The notes below the pieces were generated by a model. That model made no database searches, had not been told where the DNA came from, and saw only the letters and a program-made list of their open reading frames with translations. The position numbers were made by a program, and so were the translations under genes. Of a DNA stretch of 22,225 bases, positions 1-6,880 are shown one piece after another (the stretch's first letter is position 1; each line of letters starts with the position of its first letter). The DNA is from SIG469 sp964384255 (GTDB taxonomy: Bacteria; Bacillota; Clostridia; Oscillospirales; Oscillospiraceae). The stretch lies in NCBI GenBank assembly GCA_964384255.1, contig CAYLKH010000038.1, forward strand, positions 1-22,225. The letters are read 5' to 3'.

Positions 1-326
1 GAGATTATGTCATCGAGAAGAACAATCTCTCGGAGTCTCTCACAAAGGTCAATGCCAGACTTGATGAGCTGGAGAAAGGACTCACATCGCAGTTCTCCAT
101 CAGCGACGAGGAACTGATTGCAAAGGCGAGCTACTTCATTATGAGCCAAAAGCTGCTTGACAAGAGGTTCGTCGATTACAAGCGTCTTTTGAAGGAGACT
201 GACCCCAAAATACTGAAGGATTTTATAAACTCGGTAAGCTCCAACTTTTGTATAAAAAACGGGCGAATTGAGTCCATCACCTTTAAAAATGGCATAATTC
301 ACGAATTTGTCTACAAGGACAAATAA
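1..326 (+). CDS. Large serine recombinase, C-terminal fragment (5' end outside window)
   Basis: The reading frame is open from the window edge (first full codon at position 3) to a TAA at 324-326, giving about 107 residues. The fragment begins with a heptad-like, charged coiled-coil stretch (DYVIEKNNLSESLTKVNARL and onward). It ends with KNGRIESITFKNGIIHEFVYK, a pattern typical of the extreme C-terminus of large serine site-specific recombinases of phages, conjugative elements and Tn4451-like transposons. The catalytic serine domain, recombinase domain and zinc ribbon lie upstream and are not visible, so activity cannot be judged. An internal ATG at 141 is not a real start, because the homologous sequence continues upstream of it. 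The gene converges on queA and shares a bidirectional terminator with it. It is probably the edge gene of an integrated element; the family call is firm, the element is inferred. Confidence 0.82.
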   Translation, partial: DYVIEKNNLSESLTKVNARLDELEKGLTSQFSISDEELIAKASYFIMSQKLLDKRFVDYKRLLKETDPKILKDFINSVSSNFCIKNGRIESITFKNGIIHEFVYKDK

Positions 327-331
327 CAGCA

Positions 332-365
332 AAAAGCCCGGAAATCGCTTGATTTCCGGGCTTTT
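332..365. terminator. Bidirectional intrinsic terminator between recombinase and queA
   Basis: A perfect 15-bp inverted repeat, AAAAGCCCGGAAATC (332-346) and GATTTCCGGGCTTTT (351-365), surrounds a 4-nt loop. It has T-rich flanks in both directions (CTTTTCC on the plus strand, CTTTTTGCTG on the minus strand). It sits 5 bp past the recombinase stop and 30 bp past the queA stop, so it can end both convergent transcripts. Confidence 0.9.
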
Positions 366-395
366 CCTATGTCATTTTGGTCTGCGAAAATACTG

Positions 396-1421
396 CTATC
401 GGATGAACATAGCATCTCCGAAGCTGAAGAATCGGTAACGAAGACGGACGGCTTCTTCATAAGCAGCCAGGGTATGCTCCTTACCAGCGAATGCGGATAC
501 CAGCATGATCAGGGTGCTTTCGGGCAGATGGAAATTGGTTACAAGCGCGTCAATAGCCTTGAACCTGTATCCAGGATAAATGAAAATATCCGTCCAACCC
601 GAGTTGGGCAAAAAGCTGCCGTCATCTTCGACAAAGGATTCCAATGTGCGGCATGTCGTGGTGCCGACTGCAACTATCCTCCCGCCATTTTTTCTGGTTT
701 CGTTCAGAATATCTGCTGTCTGCTGGGGTATAACGCAATACTCGCTGTGCATCTTATGCTCATAAACATCTTCGACCTTGACAGGCCTAAAGGTTCCGAT
801 GCCAACATGGAGTGTCAAGTACGCCAGCTTTACGCCCTTGTTTTCGATATCGGCCAGCATCTCGTTTGTAAAATGCAACCCGGCTGTTGGCGCTGCTGCT
901 GACCCAACCTCTTTGGAATAAACGGTTTGATACCTTTCCGGGTCATCAAGCCTTTCTTTGATGTACGGCGGCAGCGGCATATTCCCCAGTCGCTCCAATA
1001 CTTCAAGAAATATTCCTTCATAATCGAAGCGGATCAGTTTGTTTCCGCCTTCCAGGCTCTGTACAACCTCTGCTGTCAGCTGACCGTCGCCAAAGCTGAG
1101 TTTCTGGCCCGGCTGAGTTTTTTTTCCCGGTTTTGTCATACACTCCCAGCATTTGTTACCCATATCCTTTAAAAGCAAAACCTCTACATGACCGCCGCTT
1201 GGATCTCTCACGCCGAGAAGTCTGGCTGGCAACACCCTGGAATTGTTCATTACAAGGCAATCTCCCGGCTTGAGCATATCTACAAGCTCATAAAACCTGT
1301 GGTGTTCCGTCTGCCCTGTTTGCCTGTCAAGAGTCAACAGTCTTGACATATCCCGCTTTTCAATAGGTGTTTGAGCAATCAGCTCCTGGGGAAGATCATA
1401 ATAAAAATCGCTTGTTTTCAA
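396..1421 (-). CDS. queA: S-adenosylmethionine:tRNA ribosyltransferase-isomerase QueA
   Basis: QueA transfers and isomerises the ribosyl moiety of S-adenosylmethionine onto 7-aminomethyl-7-deazaguanine in tRNA, giving epoxyqueuosine at wobble position 34. The 341-residue length is normal for the family. Recognisable segments are the N-terminus MKTSDFYYDLPQELIAQTPI, the VMNNSRVLPARLLG block, SAAAPTAGLHFT, VAVGTTTCRTLES and the C-terminal TNFHLPESTLIMLVSAFAG. The start is a TTG, supported by a GCGAGG ribosome-binding site about 8 nt upstream and by the match of the N-terminus to the family. The gene lies 22 bp after the SpoIID-like gene and is probably cotranscribed with it. In many Clostridia tgt follows queA directly. 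Here a terminator and a recombinase follow instead. Confidence 0.97.
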   Translation of the reverse strand: MKTSDFYYDLPQELIAQTPIEKRDMSRLLTLDRQTGQTEHHRFYELVDMLKPGDCLVMNNSRVLPARLLGVRDPSGGHVEVLLLKDMGNKCWECMTKPGKKTQPGQKLSFGDGQLTAEVVQSLEGGNKLIRFDYEGIFLEVLERLGNMPLPPYIKERLDDPERYQTVYSKEVGSAAAPTAGLHFTNEMLADIENKGVKLAYLTLHVGIGTFRPVKVEDVYEHKMHSEYCVIPQQTADILNETRKNGGRIVAVGTTTCRTLESFVEDDGSFLPNSGWTDIFIYPGYRFKAIDALVTNFHLPESTLIMLVSAFAGKEHTLAAYEEAVRLRYRFFSFGDAMFIR

Positions 1422-1443
1422 TTATTTATCCTCGCAAATCGTA

Positions 1444-3207
1444 TTATCCTATGTAGACCCCTGTGAAATAGAATTTCAAAATGGTATCATAAGTCAGCCC
1501 CAGTTCGGCCATGGATTTGGCGCCATATTGGCTCATGCCAACATTATGGCCCCATCCTCCCCCTACGAAGGCGTATTTATCCGAACTCAAAACTGTTCCT
1601 GCCGACGGGTTAGTTGCCTGTTGGGCTGACGATATCTGGCCGGTGCCTGAAATGACGCTGATCTCTCCTGATGCAGTCTGAATCCCCTGCTCAGTTAGAA
1701 CCGAGTACTCTGCAAGGGACACCGAATTCGAGGCATCGTTAATAAGCAGCGTTGTAGATGACACCGAATCCACCGCTTCACCGGGTGCAACAATAGTGTA
1801 ATGACGGCTGAAAAATCTACCACTTGACGAGCTTTCGAATATTGCCCGGGTATCGTCGCCGGTGACTGTTATGATGTTTCCATTTTGGGTTGTAAAGGTA
1901 AGTTCGTTTACATTGCCCGACGCAGAGTATTGGCTGACCTTCACGGCGGCAATGCCGTTGTTGCTGTAACCGTTATTGTTAAGAATATCGGACAGATCAT
2001 CAAGAGTGAAATAATATGTCCATTTGGCGTTTGGATTTGATGTTTCCTGCTCATAGGGATCTACCTTGCCCACAAGATAGGCCTTTTCACTTCCCCATGT
2101 ATTATATGCGCTTTCGGTCGCACCGCCATCGGATGAATGGAAATATGCCGAAACTACTTCGCCGTTATAATAGATGCACTGGCCTGATGTTTCGTCAACC
2201 GCCTGCCTGATTATTTCTTCGTTTGCTCCTGTGTATACTCCTTTGTAAACCTGGCAGGACGTGGTCGGGCAGACATCAAAGGTCTGGTGATTATTGCAGG
2301 CCACTGCGTAGCTTCTTGCGCAGACCGCCTGGGCCTTCAGTGCTTCCACAGGCCAGGATGAACTCATTTCATATGCAATAACACCAGCTGCGTAATCGTC
2401 AATATCAACATAATTGATAACTGTTATGTCATTTCCCTGGGCCCTGGTATATTGAAATCCGCCATAATACTTATACCCCTTAAACCAGGTCACTGCCTTT
2501 TCTCCGTTGGATATGGGCATTACGGCAAAATTCGAAACTTCCTTATAATCAAATTCAAAAATGATATCATTTGTTGTCAGCCTGCATACAGTGATACAGG
2601 TAGAGCTTTGACCGGCAGCAAAAGATCCTGAATAAATGGCGGCGCTTTCGGCCTCCTGCTCAGTCGCATAGCTTCCAACGCGCACAACGAAACTTCCGTT
2701 TTCATAAGCAGGGAAAGCATTTTCGTATTTCTGACTGGCGTTATAGGCTTCGGAATAATCAGAATATGTATTGGCCAGCTGAACATGCCATGCGCCAAGA
2801 AGACTGCCCTCGCCAGATTCGCTGTAAACCGAGCCGTTTAGATACAGATTTTTGTCCTTGGCCATGGTGATAGCCGTTTCGTCAGTGCTGGCAAGGGAAA
2901 CAAATTTATATTCGCTGTTGAAATAACCAAACTGAAACCCCGAACCGATATAGTTTTGCAGATTGGCTGTCGGCAACGCATCGTTGGCATAATATAGCCC
3001 AACTCTGATAACGTCGTGATCATTGTCAGCCAGGATAGTGGTGGCCGCTTTTGCAGGAATTGATTCATCAGAGGCTGAGTCAGAAAGGACAATATCCGCA
3101 GCATATGACGCCTGAGCTAAGTATCCAAGGCAGATAAGTATTGTAACCAGCGGCAGTAAAACAGCTCTTATTGATGATTTTAGTTTATGTATGAAAAAAT
3201 CGAGCAT
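1444..3207 (-). CDS. Secreted SpoIID/LytB-domain protein, putative peptidoglycan lytic enzyme
   Basis: The start at 3207 is chosen because a strong GGAGGT lies 4 nt before this ATG. A longer frame reaching 3255 lacks such a site and would spoil the signal peptide. The product has 587 residues. Residues 1-36 form a signal peptide with a basic start, a hydrophobic core and an ASYA-type cleavage site. Residues about 135-210 contain a SPOR-like module (GSFVVRVGSYATEQEAESAA). Residues about 262-390 and 540-587 form the SpoIID domain: DYAAGVIAYEMSSSWPVEALKAQ with candidate catalytic Glu280, the cysteine pair Cys313/Cys318 in a likely zinc site, YFHSSDGGATES, and the ending GGGWGHNVGMSQYGAKSMA. SpoIID is a lytic transglycosylase that trims stripped glycan strands during engulfment. 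This version, with SPOR and long Ser/Thr-rich parts, resembles the SpoIID-related proteins found beside queA rather than canonical SpoIID. Its sporulation role is inferred. Confidence 0.9.
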   Translation of the reverse strand: MLDFFIHKLKSSIRAVLLPLVTILICLGYLAQASYAADIVLSDSASDESIPAKAATTILADNDHDVIRVGLYYANDALPTANLQNYIGSGFQFGYFNSEYKFVSLASTDETAITMAKDKNLYLNGSVYSESGEGSLLGAWHVQLANTYSDYSEAYNASQKYENAFPAYENGSFVVRVGSYATEQEAESAAIYSGSFAAGQSSTCITVCRLTTNDIIFEFDYKEVSNFAVMPISNGEKAVTWFKGYKYYGGFQYTRAQGNDITVINYVDIDDYAAGVIAYEMSSSWPVEALKAQAVCARSYAVACNNHQTFDVCPTTSCQVYKGVYTGANEEIIRQAVDETSGQCIYYNGEVVSAYFHSSDGGATESAYNTWGSEKAYLVGKVDPYEQETSNPNAKWTYYFTLDDLSDILNNNGYSNNGIAAVKVSQYSASGNVNELTFTTQNGNIITVTGDDTRAIFESSSSGRFFSRHYTIVAPGEAVDSVSSTTLLINDASNSVSLAEYSVLTEQGIQTASGEISVISGTGQISSAQQATNPSAGTVLSSDKYAFVGGGWGHNVGMSQYGAKSMAELGLTYDTILKFYFTGVYIG

Positions 3208-3211
3208 TATG

Positions 3212-3217
3212 ACCTCC
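3212..3217 (-). promoter_or_regulatory. Strong ribosome-binding site fixing the start of the SpoIID-like gene
   Basis: On the minus strand GGAGGT is followed by CATA and then ATG at 3207. This consensus Shine-Dalgarno sequence favours the 587-residue form over the longer open frame beginning at 3255. Confidence 0.85.
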
Positions 3218-3323
3218 ATTTTTGGTTGCGATGGCAAGACCGGAATCATTGACACATTTTTGGTAATATGTTAACATTAAATTGAGTAATTGAAAATACC
3301 GAAACATTTTCCAGCCTTTGTTT

Positions 3324-3351
3324 TTGCAGGATATGCTTCCTGTATTATATT
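3324..3351 (+). promoter_or_regulatory. Putative sigma-A-type promoter of the asd-dapA-dapB operon
   Basis: The -35-like TTGCAG (3324-3329) is separated by 16 bp from a -10-like TATATT (3346-3351). Transcription would begin near 3358, leaving a leader of about 100 nt before asd. The divergent intergenic region 3208-3460 is A+T-rich and holds no gene. I see no lysine riboswitch (L box) or T-box in it. A promoter for the SpoIID-like gene must lie here on the opposite strand but I could not place it. Confidence 0.5.
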
Positions 3352-3373
3352 ACATTGCAGCTGTTTTGGGAAG

Positions 3374-3386
3374 TGTTGTGACAACA
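3374..3386. promoter_or_regulatory. Perfect 13-bp palindrome in the asd leader, possible operator
   Basis: TGTTGTGACAACA is a perfect inverted repeat of 6 bp around a central G. It lies about 16-28 nt downstream of the predicted transcription start and about 75 bp before asd, a usual place for a repressor site. No matching regulator can be named from the sequence. Confidence 0.35.
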
Positions 3387-3460
3387 ATTTTTAATATTTG
3401 GCTGATCAATTACCCTTACTTTCGATACACAAATAATCTGTTTTTAAGGAGCGTTCTGTT

Positions 3461-4549
3461 ATGAACAAATATAAAGTTGGCATTGTCGGCGCAACCGGTA
3501 TGGTCGGTCAGCGCTTCATCACCCTGATGGATGGCCACCCCTGGTTTGAAACAGTGGTTTTGGCCGCAAGCTCACGAACCGCCGGAAAACCTTATGGTGA
3601 AGCTATCTCGGGCAGATGGAAGATGGATGTTCCTGTTCCCACCTGGGCAGAAAACATGGTCATTATGGATGCCAGTGGCGATGCCGAAATAATAGCAGAA
3701 ATGGTCGACTTTATCTTCTGCGCCGTTGATATGAATAAAGACGAGATTCGCCAGCTGGAAACCAGATATGCCCAGCTTGAATGTCCCGTTGTATCCAACA
3801 ACAGCGCGAATCGCGGCACTGCCGATGTCCCCATGGTCATTCCTGAGGTCAACCCCGAGCATATCAAGATCATCGACTCTCAGAAAAAGCGCCTGGGTAC
3901 CAAACGCGGATTCATAGCCGTAAAGTCCAACTGCTCCATCCAGAGCTATGTTCCCGCCCTTCATCCCCTGATGAAGTTCGGAGTAAACAAGGTCCTTGCC
4001 TGCACCTATCAGGCGATTTCCGGAGCGGGAAAAAACTTCGAGACCTGGCCGGAAATGGTCGACAACCTTATTCCCTATATTGGTGGAGAGGAAGAAAAGT
4101 CCGAACAGGAACCCATGAAGGTTTGGGGCAAAATCGAAAACGGTGTTATTGTCCCTGCCGTTAAGCCTCAGATAACCACCCAGTGTCTCCGCGTTCCTGT
4201 GACTAACGGCCATATGGCCGCCGTATTTGCCAGCTTTGACGATTGTCCCGGCCTTGACGAGATCAAGGATATCTGGAAGAATTACAAAGGCAGAGCTCAG
4301 GAACTCCAGCTCCCCACAGCTCCAAAGCAGTTTCTTCACTATTTCGAAGAGGATAATATGCCCCAGACCAGACTTTGCCGCAACCTGGAAAACGGCATGG
4401 CTGTTTCCATCGGTCGTTTAAGACCCGACACCCAGTACGATATTAAATTCGTCTGCCTGTCCCACAATACTCTCCGGGGTGCAGCCGGTGGTGCTGTGCT
4501 TCTGGCAGAGCTGCTCTGTGCCGAAGGCTATATCGATCCCATCCATTGA
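3461..4549 (+). CDS. asd: Aspartate-semialdehyde dehydrogenase, archaeal/fungal-type
   Basis: This enzyme reduces L-4-aspartyl phosphate to L-aspartate 4-semialdehyde with NADPH, the branch point towards diaminopimelate/lysine and homoserine. The protein has 362 residues. The nucleotide-binding motif GATGMVGQRF is at 10-19, the catalytic cysteine is Cys158 in SNCSIQ, and the active-site histidine is His251 in RVPVTNGHMA. The C-terminal HNTLRGAAGGAVLLAE block is typical. The overall pattern (GQRFITLMDGHPWFE, TADVPMVIPEVN, DNLIPYIGGEEEK) matches the archaeal/fungal branch (TIGR00978-like) rather than the usual bacterial branch. The start is set by AAGGAG at 3446-3451, 9 nt upstream. It is the first gene of a compact operon with dapA, dapB and an ACT-domain gene. 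Confidence 0.96.
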   Translation: MNKYKVGIVGATGMVGQRFITLMDGHPWFETVVLAASSRTAGKPYGEAISGRWKMDVPVPTWAENMVIMDASGDAEIIAEMVDFIFCAVDMNKDEIRQLETRYAQLECPVVSNNSANRGTADVPMVIPEVNPEHIKIIDSQKKRLGTKRGFIAVKSNCSIQSYVPALHPLMKFGVNKVLACTYQAISGAGKNFETWPEMVDNLIPYIGGEEEKSEQEPMKVWGKIENGVIVPAVKPQITTQCLRVPVTNGHMAAVFASFDDCPGLDEIKDIWKNYKGRAQELQLPTAPKQFLHYFEEDNMPQTRLCRNLENGMAVSIGRLRPDTQYDIKFVCLSHNTLRGAAGGAVLLAELLCAEGYIDPIH

Positions 4550-4581
4550 TAAACCAACTCTGATCAGAAAGGAATATTGCC

Positions 4582-5469
4582 ATGAAAGAACCTGTATTCA
4601 CCGGAACCTGTACTGCCCTGATCACTCCCTTTAAAGGTGATTTTATCGACTTTGAAAAGCTTGGCCAGCTCATCGATTTTCAAATTGAAAACGGCGTATC
4701 CGCGATTTGTATCTGCGGAACCACCGGCGAAGCTTCGACCCAGAGCATTCCCGAACATCTTGCCACTATTGACTACGCAGTTAAACACGCTGACGGCAGA
4801 GTAAAGATAATTGCCGGTACCGGAAGCAACGATACCGCTCATGCTCTCAAAATGTCCGAAGCCGCCCAGATATCCGGAGCTGATGGTCTGCTGCTGGTTA
4901 CCCCTTATTACAACAAAGCCACTCAAAAGGGCCTTTACGAGCATTATATGTACATTGCCGACCGGGTCAAGATACCCATGATCCTTTATAACGTCCCCTC
5001 CCGAACCGGTTGCGGCTTTACTCCCGAAACCTACAAAAAGCTTTCCCTCCACCCCAACATCAACGGTGTCAAAGAAGCCTCCGGCTCCACAGCTATTGTC
5101 GCCAGGACCCTCGCTCTTTGCGGAGATGATCTTAACATTTGGTCCGGCAACGACGACCAGATAGTTCCCTTTATGGCCATGGGCGCCAAGGGCGTTGTAT
5201 CAGTCCTTTCCAATGTCTGTCCGGCAGAAACCTCAAAAATGACCTCTTTGTGTCTTGAAGGCAACTACGCCGAAGCCGGCAAAATGCAGGTAGAATATAT
5301 GGAGCTTATCGACGCTCTGTTCTGCGAGGTCAATCCTATCCCTGTTAAAACCGCCCTGAACCTCATGGGTTGGGACGTAGGCGTTCTGCGTATGCCTCTT
5401 TGCGAAATGGAAGAAAAGAACCTCGAAACCCTGAAAAAAGCTCTGAATAACAAAGGGCTTATCTCTTAA
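4582..5469 (+). CDS. dapA: 4-hydroxy-tetrahydrodipicolinate synthase
   Basis: DapA condenses pyruvate with aspartate semialdehyde to (2S,4S)-4-hydroxy-tetrahydrodipicolinate, the committed step to diaminopimelate and lysine. The 295-residue length is standard for this TIM-barrel enzyme. Visible active-site residues are Thr47-Thr48 in CGTTGEAST, Tyr110 in TPYYNK, Tyr136 and Arg141 in LYNVPSRTG, and the Schiff-base Lys164 in INGVKEASGS. The gene starts 32 bp after asd with AAAGGA as ribosome-binding site, and dapB follows after 34 bp. No residue loss is seen in the active site. Confidence 0.98.
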   Translation: MKEPVFTGTCTALITPFKGDFIDFEKLGQLIDFQIENGVSAICICGTTGEASTQSIPEHLATIDYAVKHADGRVKIIAGTGSNDTAHALKMSEAAQISGADGLLLVTPYYNKATQKGLYEHYMYIADRVKIPMILYNVPSRTGCGFTPETYKKLSLHPNINGVKEASGSTAIVARTLALCGDDLNIWSGNDDQIVPFMAMGAKGVVSVLSNVCPAETSKMTSLCLEGNYAEAGKMQVEYMELIDALFCEVNPIPVKTALNLMGWDVGVLRMPLCEMEEKNLETLKKALNNKGLIS

Positions 5470-5503
5470 ATTATTTAAAAATACAAAAGAAGTTGGTGTT
5501 CCA

Positions 5504-6271
5504 ATGATAAAGATCATAATTTCCGGCTGTAACGGTTTTATGGGCAAGGTACTGACCGAGCTGTGCGCCGCTGACGACGAAGTCACCGTTGTTGCCGGCA
5601 TTGACCGCCGCACCGAGCAGCTTGCGGATTACCCGGTTTATGCTGATATTTTTGAGTTTACAGGCAAAGCCGACTGTATCCTTGATTTTTCCTCCCCCGC
5701 TTCCTTAGACAGTCTGTTGCCCTATTGTGTTGAAAAGGGCGTAAGCCTTGTGGTCGGAACCACCGGCCATTCAGAGCATCAGCTTGAAGCGATCAGGGCC
5801 GCTTCTGAAAAGGTCGCTGTTTTCAAAAGCGGCAATATGTCTCTGGGCATCAACCTTATGCTTGAGCTTGTGAAAAAAGCTGCGTCAGTTCTGGGCGTTA
5901 ACTATGATGTTGAGATAATCGAAAAGCACCATCGCCGTAAGGTTGACGCTCCCAGTGGTACCGCCATTATGCTTGCGGACGCTGCCAACTCCGCTCTTCC
6001 CTACGACGCTCAATATGTCTACGAACGCAACTCGGTCCGCCAGCCCAGAGGTGACCACGAGATCGGTATCAGTTCTCTCCGGGGTGGAACTATAGTTGGC
6101 GAACATGACGTAGTGTTTGCCGGTCGCGATGAGGTCCTTACCCTCTCCCACCAGGCGTTTTCCAGAGAAGTTTTTGCTGTTGGCGCAGTACGGGCCGGAA
6201 AGTTCATGGCTTCGGTTACGCAGCCGGGCATGTATGATATGTCAGATCTTCTTTCAGAGGTATTAAAATGA
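5504..6271 (+). CDS. dapB: 4-hydroxy-tetrahydrodipicolinate reductase
   Basis: DapB reduces the DapA product with NAD(P)H to tetrahydrodipicolinate. The protein has 255 residues, a normal length. The N-terminal Rossmann motif GCNGFMGKV is at 8-16. The substrate-binding and catalytic signature EKHHRRKVDAPSGTA is at 140-154, with His142-His143, Lys146 and Gly152-Thr153. The motif VVGTTGHS at 83-90 and the ending SVTQPGMYDMSDLL also fit the family. The ribosome-binding site is weak (GGTG). The stop overlaps the start of the next gene by ATGA at 6268-6271, which implies translational coupling. Confidence 0.97.
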   Translation: MIKIIISGCNGFMGKVLTELCAADDEVTVVAGIDRRTEQLADYPVYADIFEFTGKADCILDFSSPASLDSLLPYCVEKGVSLVVGTTGHSEHQLEAIRAASEKVAVFKSGNMSLGINLMLELVKKAASVLGVNYDVEIIEKHHRRKVDAPSGTAIMLADAANSALPYDAQYVYERNSVRQPRGDHEIGISSLRGGTIVGEHDVVFAGRDEVLTLSHQAFSREVFAVGAVRAGKFMASVTQPGMYDMSDLLSEVLK

Positions 6272-6756
6272 GCAATATTATCAGCAAAATCACATATTGC
6301 ACCAACATTGCCCTGGTCACCCTGCCGGAGCTTCAATGCGACAGCGGCATTATTGGCGAAATTCTTACAGCCATTGCCGACGGCGGTGTTAATATTGACA
6401 TGATCAGTCAAACCGCTCCCAGGGGCGGAGAGATCAGCGTTTCCTTCTCTCTCCAGGCTGACAGTGTTCCCCAGCTTCTACCCATAATCAACGCTCAAAA
6501 AACGAAATATCCGGGGCTGAAAAGCGATATTTCTTTGGCCATGTGTAAAGTCAACTACTTCGACGCAAACATGGTCCACACTCCCGGCGTTGCCGGAAAG
6601 GTACTTTCAGTGTTGTCCGGATTTGGTATACAGACCAAAATGATAACCACCGCAACTGTTGACATTTCTATCCTTGTAGCTGAACACGATCTGGCCGACG
6701 CTCTGTCCGCTTCGTCCAGTGCCTTTGGCGTCCAGCCGGAAGAGGTAGAGTTCTGA
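6268..6756 (+). CDS. Stand-alone tandem ACT-domain protein resembling the aspartokinase regulatory region
   Basis: The product has 162 residues and two ACT domains, about 12-85 and 89-155. The first has GIIGEILTAIADGGVNIDMISQT. The second has VHTPGVAGKVLSVLSGFGIQTKMITT followed by DISILVAEHDLADALSASSSAFGV. Both resemble the C-terminal regulatory half of aspartokinase, where tandem ACT domains bind lysine or threonine. No kinase domain is present and none is encoded upstream in the operon. The frame opens on a good AGAGGT site and overlaps dapB by 4 bp, so the protein is made with the lysine enzymes. A role as a detached amino-acid sensor or regulatory subunit for an aspartokinase encoded elsewhere is inference. 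It could also be a small-molecule-binding protein of unrelated use. Confidence 0.85.
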   Translation: MSNIISKITYCTNIALVTLPELQCDSGIIGEILTAIADGGVNIDMISQTAPRGGEISVSFSLQADSVPQLLPIINAQKTKYPGLKSDISLAMCKVNYFDANMVHTPGVAGKVLSVLSGFGIQTKMITTATVDISILVAEHDLADALSASSSAFGVQPEEVEF

Positions 6757-6770
6757 ACACAGATATGCAT

Positions 6771-6805
6771 AACTAAAGGCCGCCTTTATGAGGCGGCCTT
6801 TAGTT
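6771..6805. terminator. Inverted repeat after the dap operon
   Basis: A perfect 14-bp stem, AACTAAAGGCCGCC (6771-6784) and GGCGGCCTTTAGTT (6792-6805), has a 7-nt loop. It begins 15 bp after the ACT-gene stop. The T-tract is short, so on its own it may be a weak terminator or an mRNA-stabilising hairpin. Confidence 0.7.
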
Positions 6806-6836
6806 ATGTTGGCACAGCTGGTCAGCGTACTGACAA

Positions 6837-6870
6837 AAAAGCAGACAGGCAAAACCGCCTGTCTGCTTTT
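6837..6870. terminator. Bidirectional intrinsic terminator between the dap operon and ispH-S1
   Basis: A 14-bp stem, AAAAGCAGACAGGC (6837-6850) and GCCTGTCTGCTTTT (6857-6870), has a 6-nt loop and T-rich ends on both strands. It can stop the dap operon (plus strand) and the convergent cmk-plsC-ispH operon (minus strand, stop at 6881). Confidence 0.88.
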
Positions 6871-6880
6871 ATTACTTGAA

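Noticed and set aside
3207..3255. N-terminal extension of the SpoIID-like protein to the first in-frame start
   Set aside because: The strong GGAGGT before the ATG at 3207 and the signal peptide starting there make the longer form unlikely.
3208..3460. Lysine riboswitch (L box) or T-box ahead of the asd-dap operon
   Set aside because: The leader after the predicted promoter is only about 100 nt and I could find neither the conserved L-box helices nor a T-box sequence with its terminator.
3572..4339. A 255-codon open frame on the minus strand opposite asd
   Set aside because: It lies wholly within a confident asd gene, has no ribosome-binding site or recognisable domain, and is a frame shadow.
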